Source: Glaciecola sp. XM2 (GTDB lineage: Bacteria; Pseudomonadota; Gammaproteobacteria; Enterobacterales; Alteromonadaceae). From it: DNA of 64,000 bases. Location of the stretch: NCBI RefSeq assembly GCF_018595715.1, contig NZ_JAHEOJ010000020.1:744001-808000 (forward strand). Reading direction: 5' to 3'. Position 1 is the first letter of the stretch. Every line of letters starts with the position of its first letter. This document shows, piece by piece, positions 44,697 through 54,793 of this stretch. The notes beneath the pieces were generated by a model. It was not told where the DNA came from. It worked only from the letters and a program-made list of their open reading frames with translations, and did not search any database. Made by a program: the position numbers and the translations under genes.

Positions 44697-46814
44697 ATGT
44701 CAAAAATTTGTTGTATGCAATTAGCCTCTTATTTTCAGCGTGTAGATAAAAACTCATTTAAGCAGTTCACTTCTGGTTTAGGCGCTCCCATTGTCGTATT
44801 GGCATTGATGGGAATGGTTATTTTACCCATGCCACCGGTGCTGTTGGACGCTCTATTTAGCTTTAACATTGCACTGTCACTCGTCATTATCTTAGTGTGT
44901 GTGTTTACCGCACGTCCCATCGACTTTGGCATCTTCCCACTGGTTTTGTTAGTTGCGACGGTTTTAAGGCTGGCGCTGAATGTTGCCTCTACAAGGGTTG
45001 TTTTGCTTGAGGGGCATGAGGGCGGCGATGCAGCCGGTAAGGTGATTCAAGCCTTTGGTGAAGTGGTGATTGGCGGCAACTATGCAGTAGGTGTGGTGGT
45101 GTTTGCCATTCTCCTGATTATCAACTTTAAAGTGGTAACGGCAGGTGCAGGAAGAATTTCTGAAGTCAATGCGCGCTTTACCCTTGATGCGATGCCGGGC
45201 AAGCAAATGGCCATTGATGCTGATTTGAACGCCGGATACATTGACCAAGACCAAGCGCGAAAACGCCGCGAAGAAATTACCGCAGAAGCGGATTTTTATG
45301 GTTCGATGGACGGTGCGTCAAAATTTGTAAAAGGGGACGCGGTTGCGGGCCTTTTCATCATGATGATTAACATCGTGGGTGGTTTGTTCATTGGCATGTA
45401 CCAGCATGGCTTAGGTTTTTCTAATGCCATGGAAGTCTATACCATGCTGACTATTGGTGATGGTCTTGTTGCACAAATTCCGTCGCTGCTATTATCGGTT
45501 GCGACCGCTATTATCGTCACGCGTGAAAACGATACGCAAGAAATGGGCGAAGAAATCACAGAGCAGCTCTCTAATAAACAAGCGCTATATATTACTGCAG
45601 GCATTCTTTTCATCATGGGCATTGTGCCAGGCATGCCTACCTTTGCCTTTTTGTCGTTTTCAGCGATAGTGGGTGGATATGCTTTTTATAGAGAACATAA
45701 TCGCAAGAAATTAGCAGAAGAAGCCGCTCGAGTAGATGCGATGCCTGCAAATACCACTGCCTCTCAAGAAGTCAAAGAACTCGGTTGGGATGACGTACAG
45801 CAGGTAGATATCATTGGCCTAGAAGTAGGCTACAGGCTGATTCCATTAGTGGATAAATCCCAAGGCGGCGAATTACTGACGCGCATTAAAGGCGTGCGTA
45901 AAAAGCTTTCTCAAGAGTTAGGTTTTTTAATTCCTGCTGTACATATTCGCGATAATCTCGATTTCTCGCCAAATGCGTACAACATATCGATGTTGGGCGT
46001 GAGTGTGGGAGAGGCAGATATTAGCCACGATAGTGAATTAGCCATTAACCCTGGCCAAGTGTTTGGCACTCTAGAAGGCAAGGTGACAAAAGACCCAGCG
46101 TTTGGACTAGAAGCCGTATGGATTAAAAAGAATCAACGCGAGCACGCCCAGACCTTGGGCTACACAGTGGTGGATGCAGCGACGGTAGTGGCGACGCATT
46201 TAAGCCAGCTATTAACCACCCATGCGCATCAACTATTGGGTCATGAAGAAGTTCAGCAGTTGCTCGATATGTTAGAAAAAACTCATCCTAAATTGGTTGA
46301 GGGATTAGTGCCAGATATCTTGCCGCTTAGCACCGTGGTAAAAGTATTGCAGACCCTATTGTTTGAAGGTGTGCCCATCCGAGACATGCGCACGATTGTG
46401 CAAACCCTCGCGGAGTTTGGGCCGAAAAGCCAAGACCCAGATGTGTTGGTGTCAGCATTAAGAATTGCACTTAAGCGCTTGATCGTACAAGAAATAACCA
46501 ATGGCGCGGCAGAAATCCCCGTTATTACTTTAGCCCCTGAGTTGGAACAGATGTTGCATAAGTCACTTCAAGCGGGCGGAGAAGACGGCGCAGGTATTGA
46601 GCCAGGTTTGGCAGAGAGGCTACAAGAGTCCTTGTCACAGGCATATCAGCAGCAAGAATTGGCCGCAGAGCCAGCCGTATTATTAACCTCGGGTATGTTA
46701 CGCCCGGTGTTATCCAGATTCTTAAAGCAGTCTGTTAGCGGATTACACGTATTGTCGTACCAAGAAATTCCGGACGATAAACAAATAAAAATTGTGTCAT
46801 CTGTGGGTCAATAA
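44697..46814 (+). CDS. flhA: flagellar export gate protein FlhA
   Basis: Large export-gate protein with an N-terminal eight-helix membrane domain (about 25-335) and a C-terminal cytoplasmic substrate-binding domain. 705 aa. Signature LRLALNVASTRVVLLEGHEGGDAAGKVIQ (split across about residues 87-115), and FGEVVIGGNYAVG, MPGKQMAIDADLNAG. Start uncertain: ATG 44697 or ATG 44715, neither with a clear ribosome binding site. First gene of the flhA-flhF-flhG-fliA-che unit. Confidence 0.97.
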   Translation: MSKICCMQLASYFQRVDKNSFKQFTSGLGAPIVVLALMGMVILPMPPVLLDALFSFNIALSLVIILVCVFTARPIDFGIFPLVLLVATVLRLALNVASTRVVLLEGHEGGDAAGKVIQAFGEVVIGGNYAVGVVVFAILLIINFKVVTAGAGRISEVNARFTLDAMPGKQMAIDADLNAGYIDQDQARKRREEITAEADFYGSMDGASKFVKGDAVAGLFIMMINIVGGLFIGMYQHGLGFSNAMEVYTMLTIGDGLVAQIPSLLLSVATAIIVTRENDTQEMGEEITEQLSNKQALYITAGILFIMGIVPGMPTFAFLSFSAIVGGYAFYREHNRKKLAEEAARVDAMPANTTASQEVKELGWDDVQQVDIIGLEVGYRLIPLVDKSQGGELLTRIKGVRKKLSQELGFLIPAVHIRDNLDFSPNAYNISMLGVSVGEADISHDSELAINPGQVFGTLEGKVTKDPAFGLEAVWIKKNQREHAQTLGYTVVDAATVVATHLSQLLTTHAHQLLGHEEVQQLLDMLEKTHPKLVEGLVPDILPLSTVVKVLQTLLFEGVPIRDMRTIVQTLAEFGPKSQDPDVLVSALRIALKRLIVQEITNGAAEIPVITLAPELEQMLHKSLQAGGEDGAGIEPGLAERLQESLSQAYQQQELAAEPAVLLTSGMLRPVLSRFLKQSVSGLHVLSYQEIPDDKQIKIVSSVGQ

Positions 46815-46846
46815 ACTGACACGCGTTCAACACTAAAGAGGAACAT

Positions 46847-48208
46847 ATGAAAATTAGACGTTTTTTTGGCAAAGATATGCGTGAAGCACTCAAGCAAGTC
46901 AAAGATGAGCTGGGCGGGGATGCAGTGATTATGTCTAACAAAAAGGTGGCTAATGGCGTAGAGCTAGTAGCGGCAGTTGACCCGTCGGCTAATTCAACGA
47001 CTCCCCCACAGATAACGGCTAAAGCAAAACCAGCGCCGACGCTTAGCGAAGTCATTGGTGATGATATTCCAGACAGCTTGCAGGCCTTGTTAGATAAGCA
47101 GACCAAGACGCAAGACTACGGTAGGCCTTCACCGGCAACTCAACCTAGCAGCGCCGAGCGTCAAGATGCCCGCGCGGACGAGTCTATTATTCGCTCTCCT
47201 GCTTTTGCACCTGATTATCAAAGTGACGAAGTGTTAGAGAAAAGCCAAGCAGCGAGCCTCACGCCGCCGCCAAGTGTGCTTGAACCAGACCAGTTGGATG
47301 TCATTAAAGCTGAATTAGAATCCATCAAAAACGTATTAAAGTTTCAAGTATCAGAACTTGCCGATGAGCGTAAAAAACGCCATAACCCAACCCATCACTA
47401 TTTACACGAACAACTTCTTGGCATGGGCCTTGGTCCGCAGTTAGCGAGTCAATTCGTCAACTTTTTACCTCATAACGCAGATGAAAAACAGGGCTGGAAG
47501 TATCTTCTAAACTTGTTGTCGAATCGCTTACATGTTGGTAGCAATGACATTTTAAACCAGTCTGGTGTTGTCGCATTAGTTGGTCCTACCGGTACTGGCA
47601 AAACCACAACGCTAGCAAAGCTAGCAGCTAAGTACGCTCAGAAATACGGCGCCGACCAGGTTGCGATGGTGACCATTGATACCTACAGAATTGCCGCATA
47701 TGAACAACTTGCGACCTACGGGCGCATTATTGGTTGCAGCGTGAAAAAGGCGCAAAATGCAGAAGAGCTCAACCAAATCCTATATCAAATGCGCAATAAG
47801 AAATTAGTACTGATTGATACCGCAGGTTTCAGTCAACGTGACGCGCGCTTGATTGCTCAATTGAATGACTATGAAGCGGGCCTGTCAGTTAACATCCGTA
47901 AATATTTAGTCTTGCCGGCGGGTGCACAATATCAAGTGCTTAATCAAACAGTGAAGGCGTATCAGGGCACCGATATCCAAGGGTGCATATTTACGAAATT
48001 AGACGAATGCTACAGCCTAGGCGAAGCGCTCAGCGTGGTTATTGAAAATGATTTATCGCTCAGTTACGTCACTGACGGCCAGCGAGTGCCAGAAGATATC
48101 AAACTAGCCGATGCCGCTAACTTGACGCTTGTTGCCGCTAAGCTATACAAAAAATACGGGCTGCCCAGCACAAGTACCGAGCCTGTTGTATTAGCCGGTG
48201 GTGTGTAA
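46847..48208 (+). CDS. flhF: polar flagellar placement GTPase FlhF
   Basis: SRP-type GTPase that marks the flagellar pole. 453 aa: N-terminal basic part (MKIRRFFGKDMREALKQVKDELG), a variable linker, and the NG domain with P-loop GPTGTGKT (246-253), VTIDTYRIAAYEQLATYG and LIDTAGFSQRD. AGAGGAA ribosome binding site. Stop overlaps the flhG start (TAATG). Confidence 0.97.
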   Translation: MKIRRFFGKDMREALKQVKDELGGDAVIMSNKKVANGVELVAAVDPSANSTTPPQITAKAKPAPTLSEVIGDDIPDSLQALLDKQTKTQDYGRPSPATQPSSAERQDARADESIIRSPAFAPDYQSDEVLEKSQAASLTPPPSVLEPDQLDVIKAELESIKNVLKFQVSELADERKKRHNPTHHYLHEQLLGMGLGPQLASQFVNFLPHNADEKQGWKYLLNLLSNRLHVGSNDILNQSGVVALVGPTGTGKTTTLAKLAAKYAQKYGADQVAMVTIDTYRIAAYEQLATYGRIIGCSVKKAQNAEELNQILYQMRNKKLVLIDTAGFSQRDARLIAQLNDYEAGLSVNIRKYLVLPAGAQYQVLNQTVKAYQGTDIQGCIFTKLDECYSLGEALSVVIENDLSLSYVTDGQRVPEDIKLADAANLTLVAAKLYKKYGLPSTSTEPVVLAGGV

Positions 48209-49056
48209 TGGAAGATCAGGCAAGCAGCTTACGTAATATGAATCGAGCGAAACAAGTAAAAGTGATAGCCGTTACCGGTGGTAAAGGTGGCGTAGGTAAG
48301 ACCAACTTGACCTTAAACCTCGCTATCGCATCAGCCAAGCAAGGTAAACGCGTGATGGTTTTAGATGCTGACCTTGGATTAGCCAATATCGACGTCATGC
48401 TAGGTCTGCGTGTAGATAAGAACCTATCTCACGTACTCAGTGGCGATTGTACCCTTGATGAGGTGCTCGTGACCGGACCTTATGGCGTCAAAATCGCACC
48501 AGCAACCTCTGGCACTCAATCTATGGCAGAGTTAGGTACGCACGAACATGCAGGATTAATCAGAGCCTTCAGTGAGCTGCAAACACCCATCGATATGATG
48601 TTGGTAGATACAGCAGCAGGGATATCTGACATGGTGGTGAGCTTTTCACGCGCTGCACAAGACGTGATTATCGTGGTATGTGATGAACCAACGTCATTAA
48701 CCGACGCCTATGCACTAATGAAGATTTTAAACCGTGACCATGGCGTGTTTAAGTTCAAAGTAGTAGCAAACATGGTGCGCTCCGAGCGTGAGGGAAGAGA
48801 GTTGTTTAGTAAATTATCGAAAGTAACAGGCCGCTTTTTAGATGTTGCGCTAGAATTAGTGTGTATTGTGCCCTTTGACGAAAACGTTAGAAAGGCGGTT
48901 CGAAAGCAAACAGCATTGGTTGAGGCGTACCCAGGTTCGCCAGCAGCGAAGGCTATTGCAAAACTAGCTGAGCGCACGGCAACATGGCCGGTGCCCACAC
49001 AAGCAGGTGGACATTTGGAGTTCTTTATTGAACATCTTGTGTCAGTGCATGAGTAG
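48208..49056 (+). CDS. flhG: flagellar number regulator FlhG (FleN)
   Basis: MinD-like ATPase that limits flagellar number and restrains FlrA/FleQ. 282 aa with the N-terminal DQASSLR motif (residues 3-9) that stimulates FlhF GTPase, the deviant Walker A GKGGVGKT (25-32), and VMVLDADLGLANIDVMLGL. Directly coupled to flhF. Confidence 0.97.
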   Translation: MEDQASSLRNMNRAKQVKVIAVTGGKGGVGKTNLTLNLAIASAKQGKRVMVLDADLGLANIDVMLGLRVDKNLSHVLSGDCTLDEVLVTGPYGVKIAPATSGTQSMAELGTHEHAGLIRAFSELQTPIDMMLVDTAAGISDMVVSFSRAAQDVIIVVCDEPTSLTDAYALMKILNRDHGVFKFKVVANMVRSEREGRELFSKLSKVTGRFLDVALELVCIVPFDENVRKAVRKQTALVEAYPGSPAAKAIAKLAERTATWPVPTQAGGHLEFFIEHLVSVHE

Positions 49057-49060
49057 GTGA

Positions 49061-49795
49061 ATGACAGTGAGTAATAAAGTGACCGTATATCAACAGCAAA
49101 CAGACAAGAATCAATTAGTTGAGCGTCATGCGCCGCTCGTAAAAAGAATCGCTCACCATCTCATGGCAAGGCTACCGGCGAGCGTGTTAATTGATGACCT
49201 TATTCAATCAGGCATGATTGGCCTTTTGGAAGCTGCCAGGAATTTTGATGGCTCAAAAGGTGCGAGTTTCGAAACTTTTGCCGGCATTCGTATTCGCGGT
49301 GCCATGCTTGATGAAATTAGAAAAGGCGATTGGACACCGCGTTCGGTGCATAAGAATTCTCGTGCCATTACCGAAGCAATTAATATCGTCGAGAAGGAGA
49401 CTGGCCGTGATGCCAGAGACACTGAAGTCGCTGAGGTGATGAATGTCTCAGTGCAAGAATACCATCAGATGCTCAATGAAGTTAATGCTGGTAAATTGGT
49501 GGGGATTGAAGATTTAGGTGTCAGTGAAGATGTCTTAACTAACGAAGAAAGCAAAGGCGCTGATCGTCCTTTTGAAGAAATGATGCAAGGATCATTTCAG
49601 AAAGCGCTCGCTCGGGCGATAACTACATTACCAGAGCGCGAAGCGATCGTGCTCTCCTTGTACTATGATGAAGAGCTAAACCTGCGAGAAATCGGTGAAG
49701 TGCTTGAGGTAAGCGAGTCTCGTGTCAGTCAAATTCATAGTCAGGCCATGCTGAAATTAAAGGCAAAAATGCAGTCTTGGCGCACTGTACAGTAA
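49061..49795 (+). CDS. fliA: flagellar sigma factor FliA (sigma-28)
   Basis: Sigma factor for late flagellar genes, such as the flagellins in this window. 244 aa: region 2 (LIQSGMIGLLEAARNFDGSKG; FETFAGIRIRGAMLDEIRKGDW), region 3 and region 4 HTH (LREIGEVLEVSESRVSQIHSQAM). Four bases after flhG. Its promoters here are at 7799 and 10996 and perhaps 8943. Confidence 0.98.
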   Translation: MTVSNKVTVYQQQTDKNQLVERHAPLVKRIAHHLMARLPASVLIDDLIQSGMIGLLEAARNFDGSKGASFETFAGIRIRGAMLDEIRKGDWTPRSVHKNSRAITEAINIVEKETGRDARDTEVAEVMNVSVQEYHQMLNEVNAGKLVGIEDLGVSEDVLTNEESKGADRPFEEMMQGSFQKALARAITTLPEREAIVLSLYYDEELNLREIGEVLEVSESRVSQIHSQAMLKLKAKMQSWRTVQ

Positions 49796-49842
49796 ACATC
49801 AATTGATAGCTTAATAAAAAAGGTTCCATTGCGGAGGTAGTT

Positions 49843-50226
49843 TTGGATAAGAATATGAAAATCCTTGTTGTTGATGACTTTTCAACAATGCGGCGCATTA
49901 TCAAAAACCTATTAAAAGACTTAGGTTTTTCAAATGTGCAAGAGGCCGATGACGGCAACACGGCGTTACCTATGTTAAATCAAGGTGATTTTGATTTTGT
50001 TGTAACCGACTGGAACATGCCGGGTATGCAGGGTATTGACTTGTTACGAGCAATTCGTGCTGATGACAAATTGAAACACTTACCGGTGTTGATGGTGACG
50101 GCTGAAGCGAAAAAAGAGCAAATCGTGGCAGCAGCCCAAGCGGGCGTAAACGGTTACGTAGTAAAACCTTTTACCGCGGCGACTTTGAAAGAGAAACTAG
50201 ACAAGATATTTGAACGCTTAGGCTAA
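49843..50226 (+). CDS. cheY: chemotaxis response regulator CheY
   Basis: Phosphorylated by CheA, binds FliM to change motor rotation. Starts at TTG 49843: GGAGG lies five bases upstream, while the next ATG (49855) would be 17 bases away, and MDKNMKIL is a familiar CheY start. 127 aa with acidic Asp11-Asp12, phospho-acceptor Asp56 (VVTDWNMPG) and Lys108 (GYVVKPF). Confidence 0.97.
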   Translation: MDKNMKILVVDDFSTMRRIIKNLLKDLGFSNVQEADDGNTALPMLNQGDFDFVVTDWNMPGMQGIDLLRAIRADDKLKHLPVLMVTAEAKKEQIVAAAQAGVNGYVVKPFTAATLKEKLDKIFERLG

Positions 50227-50248
50227 ATCCTACCACGAGGGACGTCTA

Positions 50249-51013
50249 ATGACGAACGAAGCACCATTGATTTCGCTTGAAGAGGCGAAAGCGCTAGTGG
50301 CACATCTTGAATCTGGTGAAGTTGAATCCGCCAATGACATTGTGCATAGCATTACCCTTAGAGAATCTACCGAATTATTTTCAGAAGTTGGAAAACTCAC
50401 GCGCCAACTCCATGATTCCTTATCCAATTTTCAACTAGACGAGCGCATCACTGCGTTGACGCAATCTGCAATTCCAGATGCGCAGTCTCGCCTTGAGTAC
50501 GTGATCGAAGAAACAGAAAAAGCGGCTAACTCAACCATGGATGCGGTTGAAAAAAGCATGCCCATAGCAGAATTACTAAACGCACGATTAAGCACGATTA
50601 TGCCTGAGTGGAAAAAACTCATGTCGCGCCAAATTGAGCTTGGGGAATTTAAAAGCTTGTGTCTTGAATTAGATACTTTGCTCACTGACGCATGCAATGA
50701 CTCTGCCACGCTTAATTCAATGTTGACAGAGGTGTTGATGGCACAAGGCTATCAAGACTTGACTGGTCAGGTTATTCGTCGAGTCATAGAACTTGTGAAA
50801 GATGTAGAAGTGAGCTTAGTTGATATGCTTGCAGCATTTAGCGATGACGAACATCGCAATGATAACAGAGCAAAATCAGTTAACACTCAACCTTCTCAAA
50901 AATCAGACGATAAAGTAGGAGCGGAAGGTCCAATTATTGACGCACAAAAGCGTGATGATGTAGTAAATGGGCAAGATGACGTTGATGATCTATTGTCCAG
51001 TTTAGGTTTTTAG
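50249..51013 (+). CDS. cheZ: CheY-phosphate phosphatase CheZ
   Basis: Dephosphorylates CheY. 254 aa, long helical hairpin (about 70-200) with the catalytic region LMAQGYQDLTGQVIRRVIELV (Gln in YQDLTGQ) and the C-terminal CheY-binding tail DDVDDLLSSLGF. Between cheY and cheA. Confidence 0.97.
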   Translation: MTNEAPLISLEEAKALVAHLESGEVESANDIVHSITLRESTELFSEVGKLTRQLHDSLSNFQLDERITALTQSAIPDAQSRLEYVIEETEKAANSTMDAVEKSMPIAELLNARLSTIMPEWKKLMSRQIELGEFKSLCLELDTLLTDACNDSATLNSMLTEVLMAQGYQDLTGQVIRRVIELVKDVEVSLVDMLAAFSDDEHRNDNRAKSVNTQPSQKSDDKVGAEGPIIDAQKRDDVVNGQDDVDDLLSSLGF

Positions 51014-51025
51014 GGGAGCAAACGA

Positions 51026-53218
51026 ATGTCGTTTGAAGTTGACGAGGATATTTTGCAAGACTTTCTGGTGGAAGCCGGAGAGATATTGGAATTGTTGCAA
51101 GAGCAGCTCGTAGATTTAGAAAATAATCCAGAAGACAGCGATCTGCTGAATGCGATCTTTCGCGGTTATCATACGGTTAAAGGCGGAGCAGGTTTCTTAG
51201 CTTTGACAGAGTTGGTTGATATCTGTCATGGCGCTGAGAACGTTTTCGATATCATGCGCAACGGACAACGCACACTCACGCCTGAACTAATGGACGTTAT
51301 TTTACAAGCGACCGACGTTGTCGTTGAAATGTTTGAGGATGTAAAATCCCGAAAACCGCTTGACCCAGCACCCGCTCATTTAATCGAAGTACTGCATAAA
51401 CTTAGTAAGCCTGAATCGTCCGATGAAGCGATTTTTGATACTGATGAAGAAGCTGTTGCGCCAGAAGCTGTGATTGATGCTGCGCCACGAGCTACCGAAA
51501 CGGTTGAAGTTGCGCCACAAGTAGCTGCAGATGATAGTGACGATATCTCTGAAATTACAGAAGATGAATTTGAAGCATTACTCGATGAGCTTCATGGTCC
51601 TGGTGGCCCCGGTGCTTCAAAGCCTGCGCCAGCCGCGAGCGAGACACCATCACCAAGCTCTCCAGCGACTAGCTCAAACGACGATATCAGTGATGATGAG
51701 TTTGAAGCGCTCCTTGACGAATTACACGGTAGCGGTACCTTTAAGACCGATACTAAAGCGGCATCTGAAACCCCAGCGCCAAGTGCCGACAAAGCCTCAC
51801 CAAGTGGTGATGATGAAATTACAGATGAAGAATTTGAAGCCCTGCTAGACGACTTGCACGGCAAAGGCAAATCGCCGATTAAACCCGCAGAGCAAGTAGC
51901 GTCTGCTGCGACACCTCCAAGCGATGCATCCAATAACGATGCGCCAAAGGCACAAGAACCTAAAGTAAGCGCACCAGAACCTGCGAAACCTGCAGCGCCT
52001 GCAAAGCCTGTAGCAAGTGCAAAAGCCCCTGCTAAAAAATCAGATAAGCCTGCTGCACCACAAGCAGAAACGACGGTGCGCGTAGATACTAAGCGTCTTG
52101 ATCAAATTATGAATATGGTCGGTGAGCTTGTATTAGTGCGAAACCGTCTGATCAGCCTTGGCATTAATGTCGCAGACGAAAGTATGAGTAAAGCGATTGC
52201 AAATTTAGACGTGGTCACCGGCGATCTGCAAGGCGCTGTCATGAAAACACGCATGCAGCCAATCAAAAAAGTGTTTGGTCGTTTCCCGCGTGTCGTTAGA
52301 GACCTTGCGCGTACTTTGAAAAAAGAAATTACACTTGTGCTAGAAGGGGAAGAGACCGACTTAGATAAAAACCTTGTTGAAGCCTTAGCCGACCCATTGG
52401 TGCATTTAGTACGTAACTCGGTAGATCACGGTATTGAAATGCCGGATGAGCGAGAAGCTGCTGGCAAGGCTAGAATGGGGACTGTTCGTCTTTCTGCCTC
52501 ACAAGAGGGTGATCACATCCTACTGACCATCGCTGACGATGGTAAAGGAATGGATGCAGAAAAGTTAAAAGAGATAGCCATTAACCGCGGTGTGTTAGAT
52601 GCCGATGCTGCTGCACGCATGTCAGATGTGGAAGCATTTAATCTTATTTTTGCTCCCGGCTTCTCTACGAAAACCGAAATCAGTGATATTTCAGGCCGTG
52701 GCGTTGGCATGGACGTGGTTAAAACAAAAATTAACCAATTAAATGGCGCTGTAAGCATCAACTCAGAGATGGGCAAGGGCACTACGCTTGAAATTAAAGT
52801 CCCGCTTACGCTTGCTATATTGCCAACATTGATGATTATTGTAGGTAAGCAGACCTTCGCGCTGCCATTAGGCTCGGTCAGTGAAATCATCAATATGGAC
52901 ATTAAAAAGACGAATACAGTAGACGGTCAGCTTACGATGATAGTGCGTTCAAAGGCAATTCCTTTGTTCTATCTTACTGATTGGTTGAATCCTCGCTCTA
53001 CCAGCGATCGACATAAAGGACATGTTGTTGTGGTACAAATTGGTACCAAGCAAATTGGTTTTGTCGTCGACTCGTTGATTGGTCAGGAAGAAGTGGTGAT
53101 TAAACCGCTAGATGCCTTGCTACAAGGTACCGCAGGTATGGCTGGAGCGACCATCACCTCAGATGGGGGTATAGCACTTATTCTGGATATTCCGAGCCTG
53201 TTAAAACGTTACGCATAG
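51026..53218 (+). CDS. cheA: chemotaxis histidine kinase CheA
   Basis: Central chemotaxis kinase. 730 aa: P1 domain with phospho-His49 (GYHTVKGGAGFL), a long acidic and Pro/Ala-rich linker (about 130-350), then dimerisation P3, ATPase P4 (LVRNSVDHGIE; ISGRGVGMDVVK) and CheW-like P5. The linker bears three near-identical motifs, DEFEALLDELHG-like, at about 177-191, 221-235 and 264-279; in Vibrio this region (LID) binds the polar protein ParP. No classic P2 domain is evident. Confidence 0.96.
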   Translation: MSFEVDEDILQDFLVEAGEILELLQEQLVDLENNPEDSDLLNAIFRGYHTVKGGAGFLALTELVDICHGAENVFDIMRNGQRTLTPELMDVILQATDVVVEMFEDVKSRKPLDPAPAHLIEVLHKLSKPESSDEAIFDTDEEAVAPEAVIDAAPRATETVEVAPQVAADDSDDISEITEDEFEALLDELHGPGGPGASKPAPAASETPSPSSPATSSNDDISDDEFEALLDELHGSGTFKTDTKAASETPAPSADKASPSGDDEITDEEFEALLDDLHGKGKSPIKPAEQVASAATPPSDASNNDAPKAQEPKVSAPEPAKPAAPAKPVASAKAPAKKSDKPAAPQAETTVRVDTKRLDQIMNMVGELVLVRNRLISLGINVADESMSKAIANLDVVTGDLQGAVMKTRMQPIKKVFGRFPRVVRDLARTLKKEITLVLEGEETDLDKNLVEALADPLVHLVRNSVDHGIEMPDEREAAGKARMGTVRLSASQEGDHILLTIADDGKGMDAEKLKEIAINRGVLDADAAARMSDVEAFNLIFAPGFSTKTEISDISGRGVGMDVVKTKINQLNGAVSINSEMGKGTTLEIKVPLTLAILPTLMIIVGKQTFALPLGSVSEIINMDIKKTNTVDGQLTMIVRSKAIPLFYLTDWLNPRSTSDRHKGHVVVVQIGTKQIGFVVDSLIGQEEVVIKPLDALLQGTAGMAGATITSDGGIALILDIPSLLKRYA

Positions 53219-53272
53219 CATATCTGCATTCACCGTTAGTTTATGGTGAATGCTTCTAAAACAAGCGACAGT

Positions 53273-54040
53273 ATGAAGATTTGGACGGTTGTGAATCAAA
53301 AAGGTGGTGTGGGTAAAACCACGACGACTGTCTCTATGGCAGGCAGTTTGAGTGCGCAAGGTTATAAAGTACTCCTTATCGACCTTGACCCTCATGCATC
53401 GCTGACCTACTACCTAGGCTATGACGCCGAAACTCTTGAAAAAAGCGTGTATGACGTTTTTGTATCTGCCAACGACAATATTCATCCTAACGCCTCACTG
53501 CATAAAACCTCCCTGAATAACATTACCCTCATGCCAGCGCATATGGCGCTAGCAACATTAGATAAAAGCTTTGGTAGCAAGCCGGGTAAGGGGCTAGTGA
53601 TAAAGAAGGCCTTAGATCAACTTCAAGGTATGTTTGACGTAGTCATTATTGACTGTCCACCGGTGTTAGGCGTGCTGATGGTGAACGGTCTTGTCGCTGC
53701 TGATAAAATCATTATCCCCACGCAAACAGAGCACTTAGCGATACGAGGCTTACAACGTATGCTCGATACCATTAGACAATTGACTGGCAGTTTAAAGGCA
53801 AGTGTTATGACTTTAGTGGTGGCAACCTTGTTTGATCGCAGAGTGAATGCATGCATTGCAACATACACGGGCATGCGTAGCGAATTTAACACCTCTATGT
53901 GGCGCGGCTACATTCCTGTGGATACGAAGTTTCGTGAAGCCAGTCAAAAAGGCGTGCCAATCAACGTGCTAAGCCCTCAAAGCCGCGGTGCGTTTGCTTA
54001 CGACAAATTAACGAATGAGTTGCTTAAAGATGCAGTATGA
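53273..54040 (+). CDS. parC: polar chemotaxis ParA-like ATPase ParC
   Basis: ParA/MinD-type ATPase that localises chemotaxis arrays to the pole, here in its usual place after cheA. Start chosen at ATG 53273 (MKIWTVVNQKGGVGKTTT), where homologues begin; an in-frame ATG at 53243 would add ten poorly conserved residues and neither has a clear ribosome binding site. Walker A at residues 10-18, LLIDLDPHASLTYYLG, VIIDCPPVLGVLMVNGL. 255 aa. Confidence 0.92.
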   Translation: MKIWTVVNQKGGVGKTTTTVSMAGSLSAQGYKVLLIDLDPHASLTYYLGYDAETLEKSVYDVFVSANDNIHPNASLHKTSLNNITLMPAHMALATLDKSFGSKPGKGLVIKKALDQLQGMFDVVIIDCPPVLGVLMVNGLVAADKIIIPTQTEHLAIRGLQRMLDTIRQLTGSLKASVMTLVVATLFDRRVNACIATYTGMRSEFNTSMWRGYIPVDTKFREASQKGVPINVLSPQSRGAFAYDKLTNELLKDAV

Positions 54041-54788
54041 TAAGGCAAAGCAGGCAGTAGCAGATTACCTCACCGATTTAGTGGTTGAGGATGCAGTTGC
54101 GCCCAGCGATGATATTGCTCGTGCCAACAAGTTACTCGAGCAAGCTAATGAGCTCTTGCTCTCATCTCCCCACGAACTTGAGTCTCTCAGCAAAGAACCA
54201 CTCGCTACTGCGCATACGCACAAAATTGCGAATGAATTGACGATTGGTGATAAAGAATTTGCCAATTTGGTCGAAACAATAGACAGCGAAGATGAAAATA
54301 CCGTTGCTTCACTAAAAGATAAATTGCCCGCACGATTTCAGGCGTTATTTTTTGAGGTTGCGGGTTTGACTCTGGCTATTCCATTGGTTGAACTCGGTGG
54401 AATCGTCAAGATGCAAGAATTAAGTAAGTTACCTAACACGCCTGATTGGTTGTTAGGCGTGATGGTAAGGCAACAAGAGCGCCTACACTGTGTGAATACC
54501 GCACAATGGGTGATGCCTGAGAAGTATGATGCGGCGATGGCTGCATCGGTGCACTATAATTACGTAGTGCAGTTAGGAAAGTCGTCTTGGGCAATGGCGT
54601 GTGAAACATTAGCCAGTACCCATGAACTGACACATGACGATATTAAGTGGCGCAGCCAAGAGCACAAACGTCCTTGGCTCGCTGGTACCATTAAACAAAA
54701 GATGTGTGCTTTGATTGATGCAACTCAACTTGTAAAGATGCTTCAACCTCAGCAACCGAATAACGCAAAGAGTGTTGTAACGGAGTAA
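54030..54788 (+). CDS. parP: CheW-like polar array protein ParP
   Basis: Protein with a C-terminal CheW-like (AIF) domain (about 105-245, FQALFFEVAGLTLAIPLVELGGIV) and an acidic N-terminal part. In Vibrio, ParP links CheA to ParC. Start uncertain: ATG 54030 gives an 11-base overlap with parC; ATG 54015 is an alternative. No ribosome binding site is obvious, so coupling to parC is likely. 252 aa. Confidence 0.88.
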   Translation: MQYDKAKQAVADYLTDLVVEDAVAPSDDIARANKLLEQANELLLSSPHELESLSKEPLATAHTHKIANELTIGDKEFANLVETIDSEDENTVASLKDKLPARFQALFFEVAGLTLAIPLVELGGIVKMQELSKLPNTPDWLLGVMVRQQERLHCVNTAQWVMPEKYDAAMAASVHYNYVVQLGKSSWAMACETLASTHELTHDDIKWRSQEHKRPWLAGTIKQKMCALIDATQLVKMLQPQQPNNAKSVVTE

Positions 54789-54793
54789 AATGT

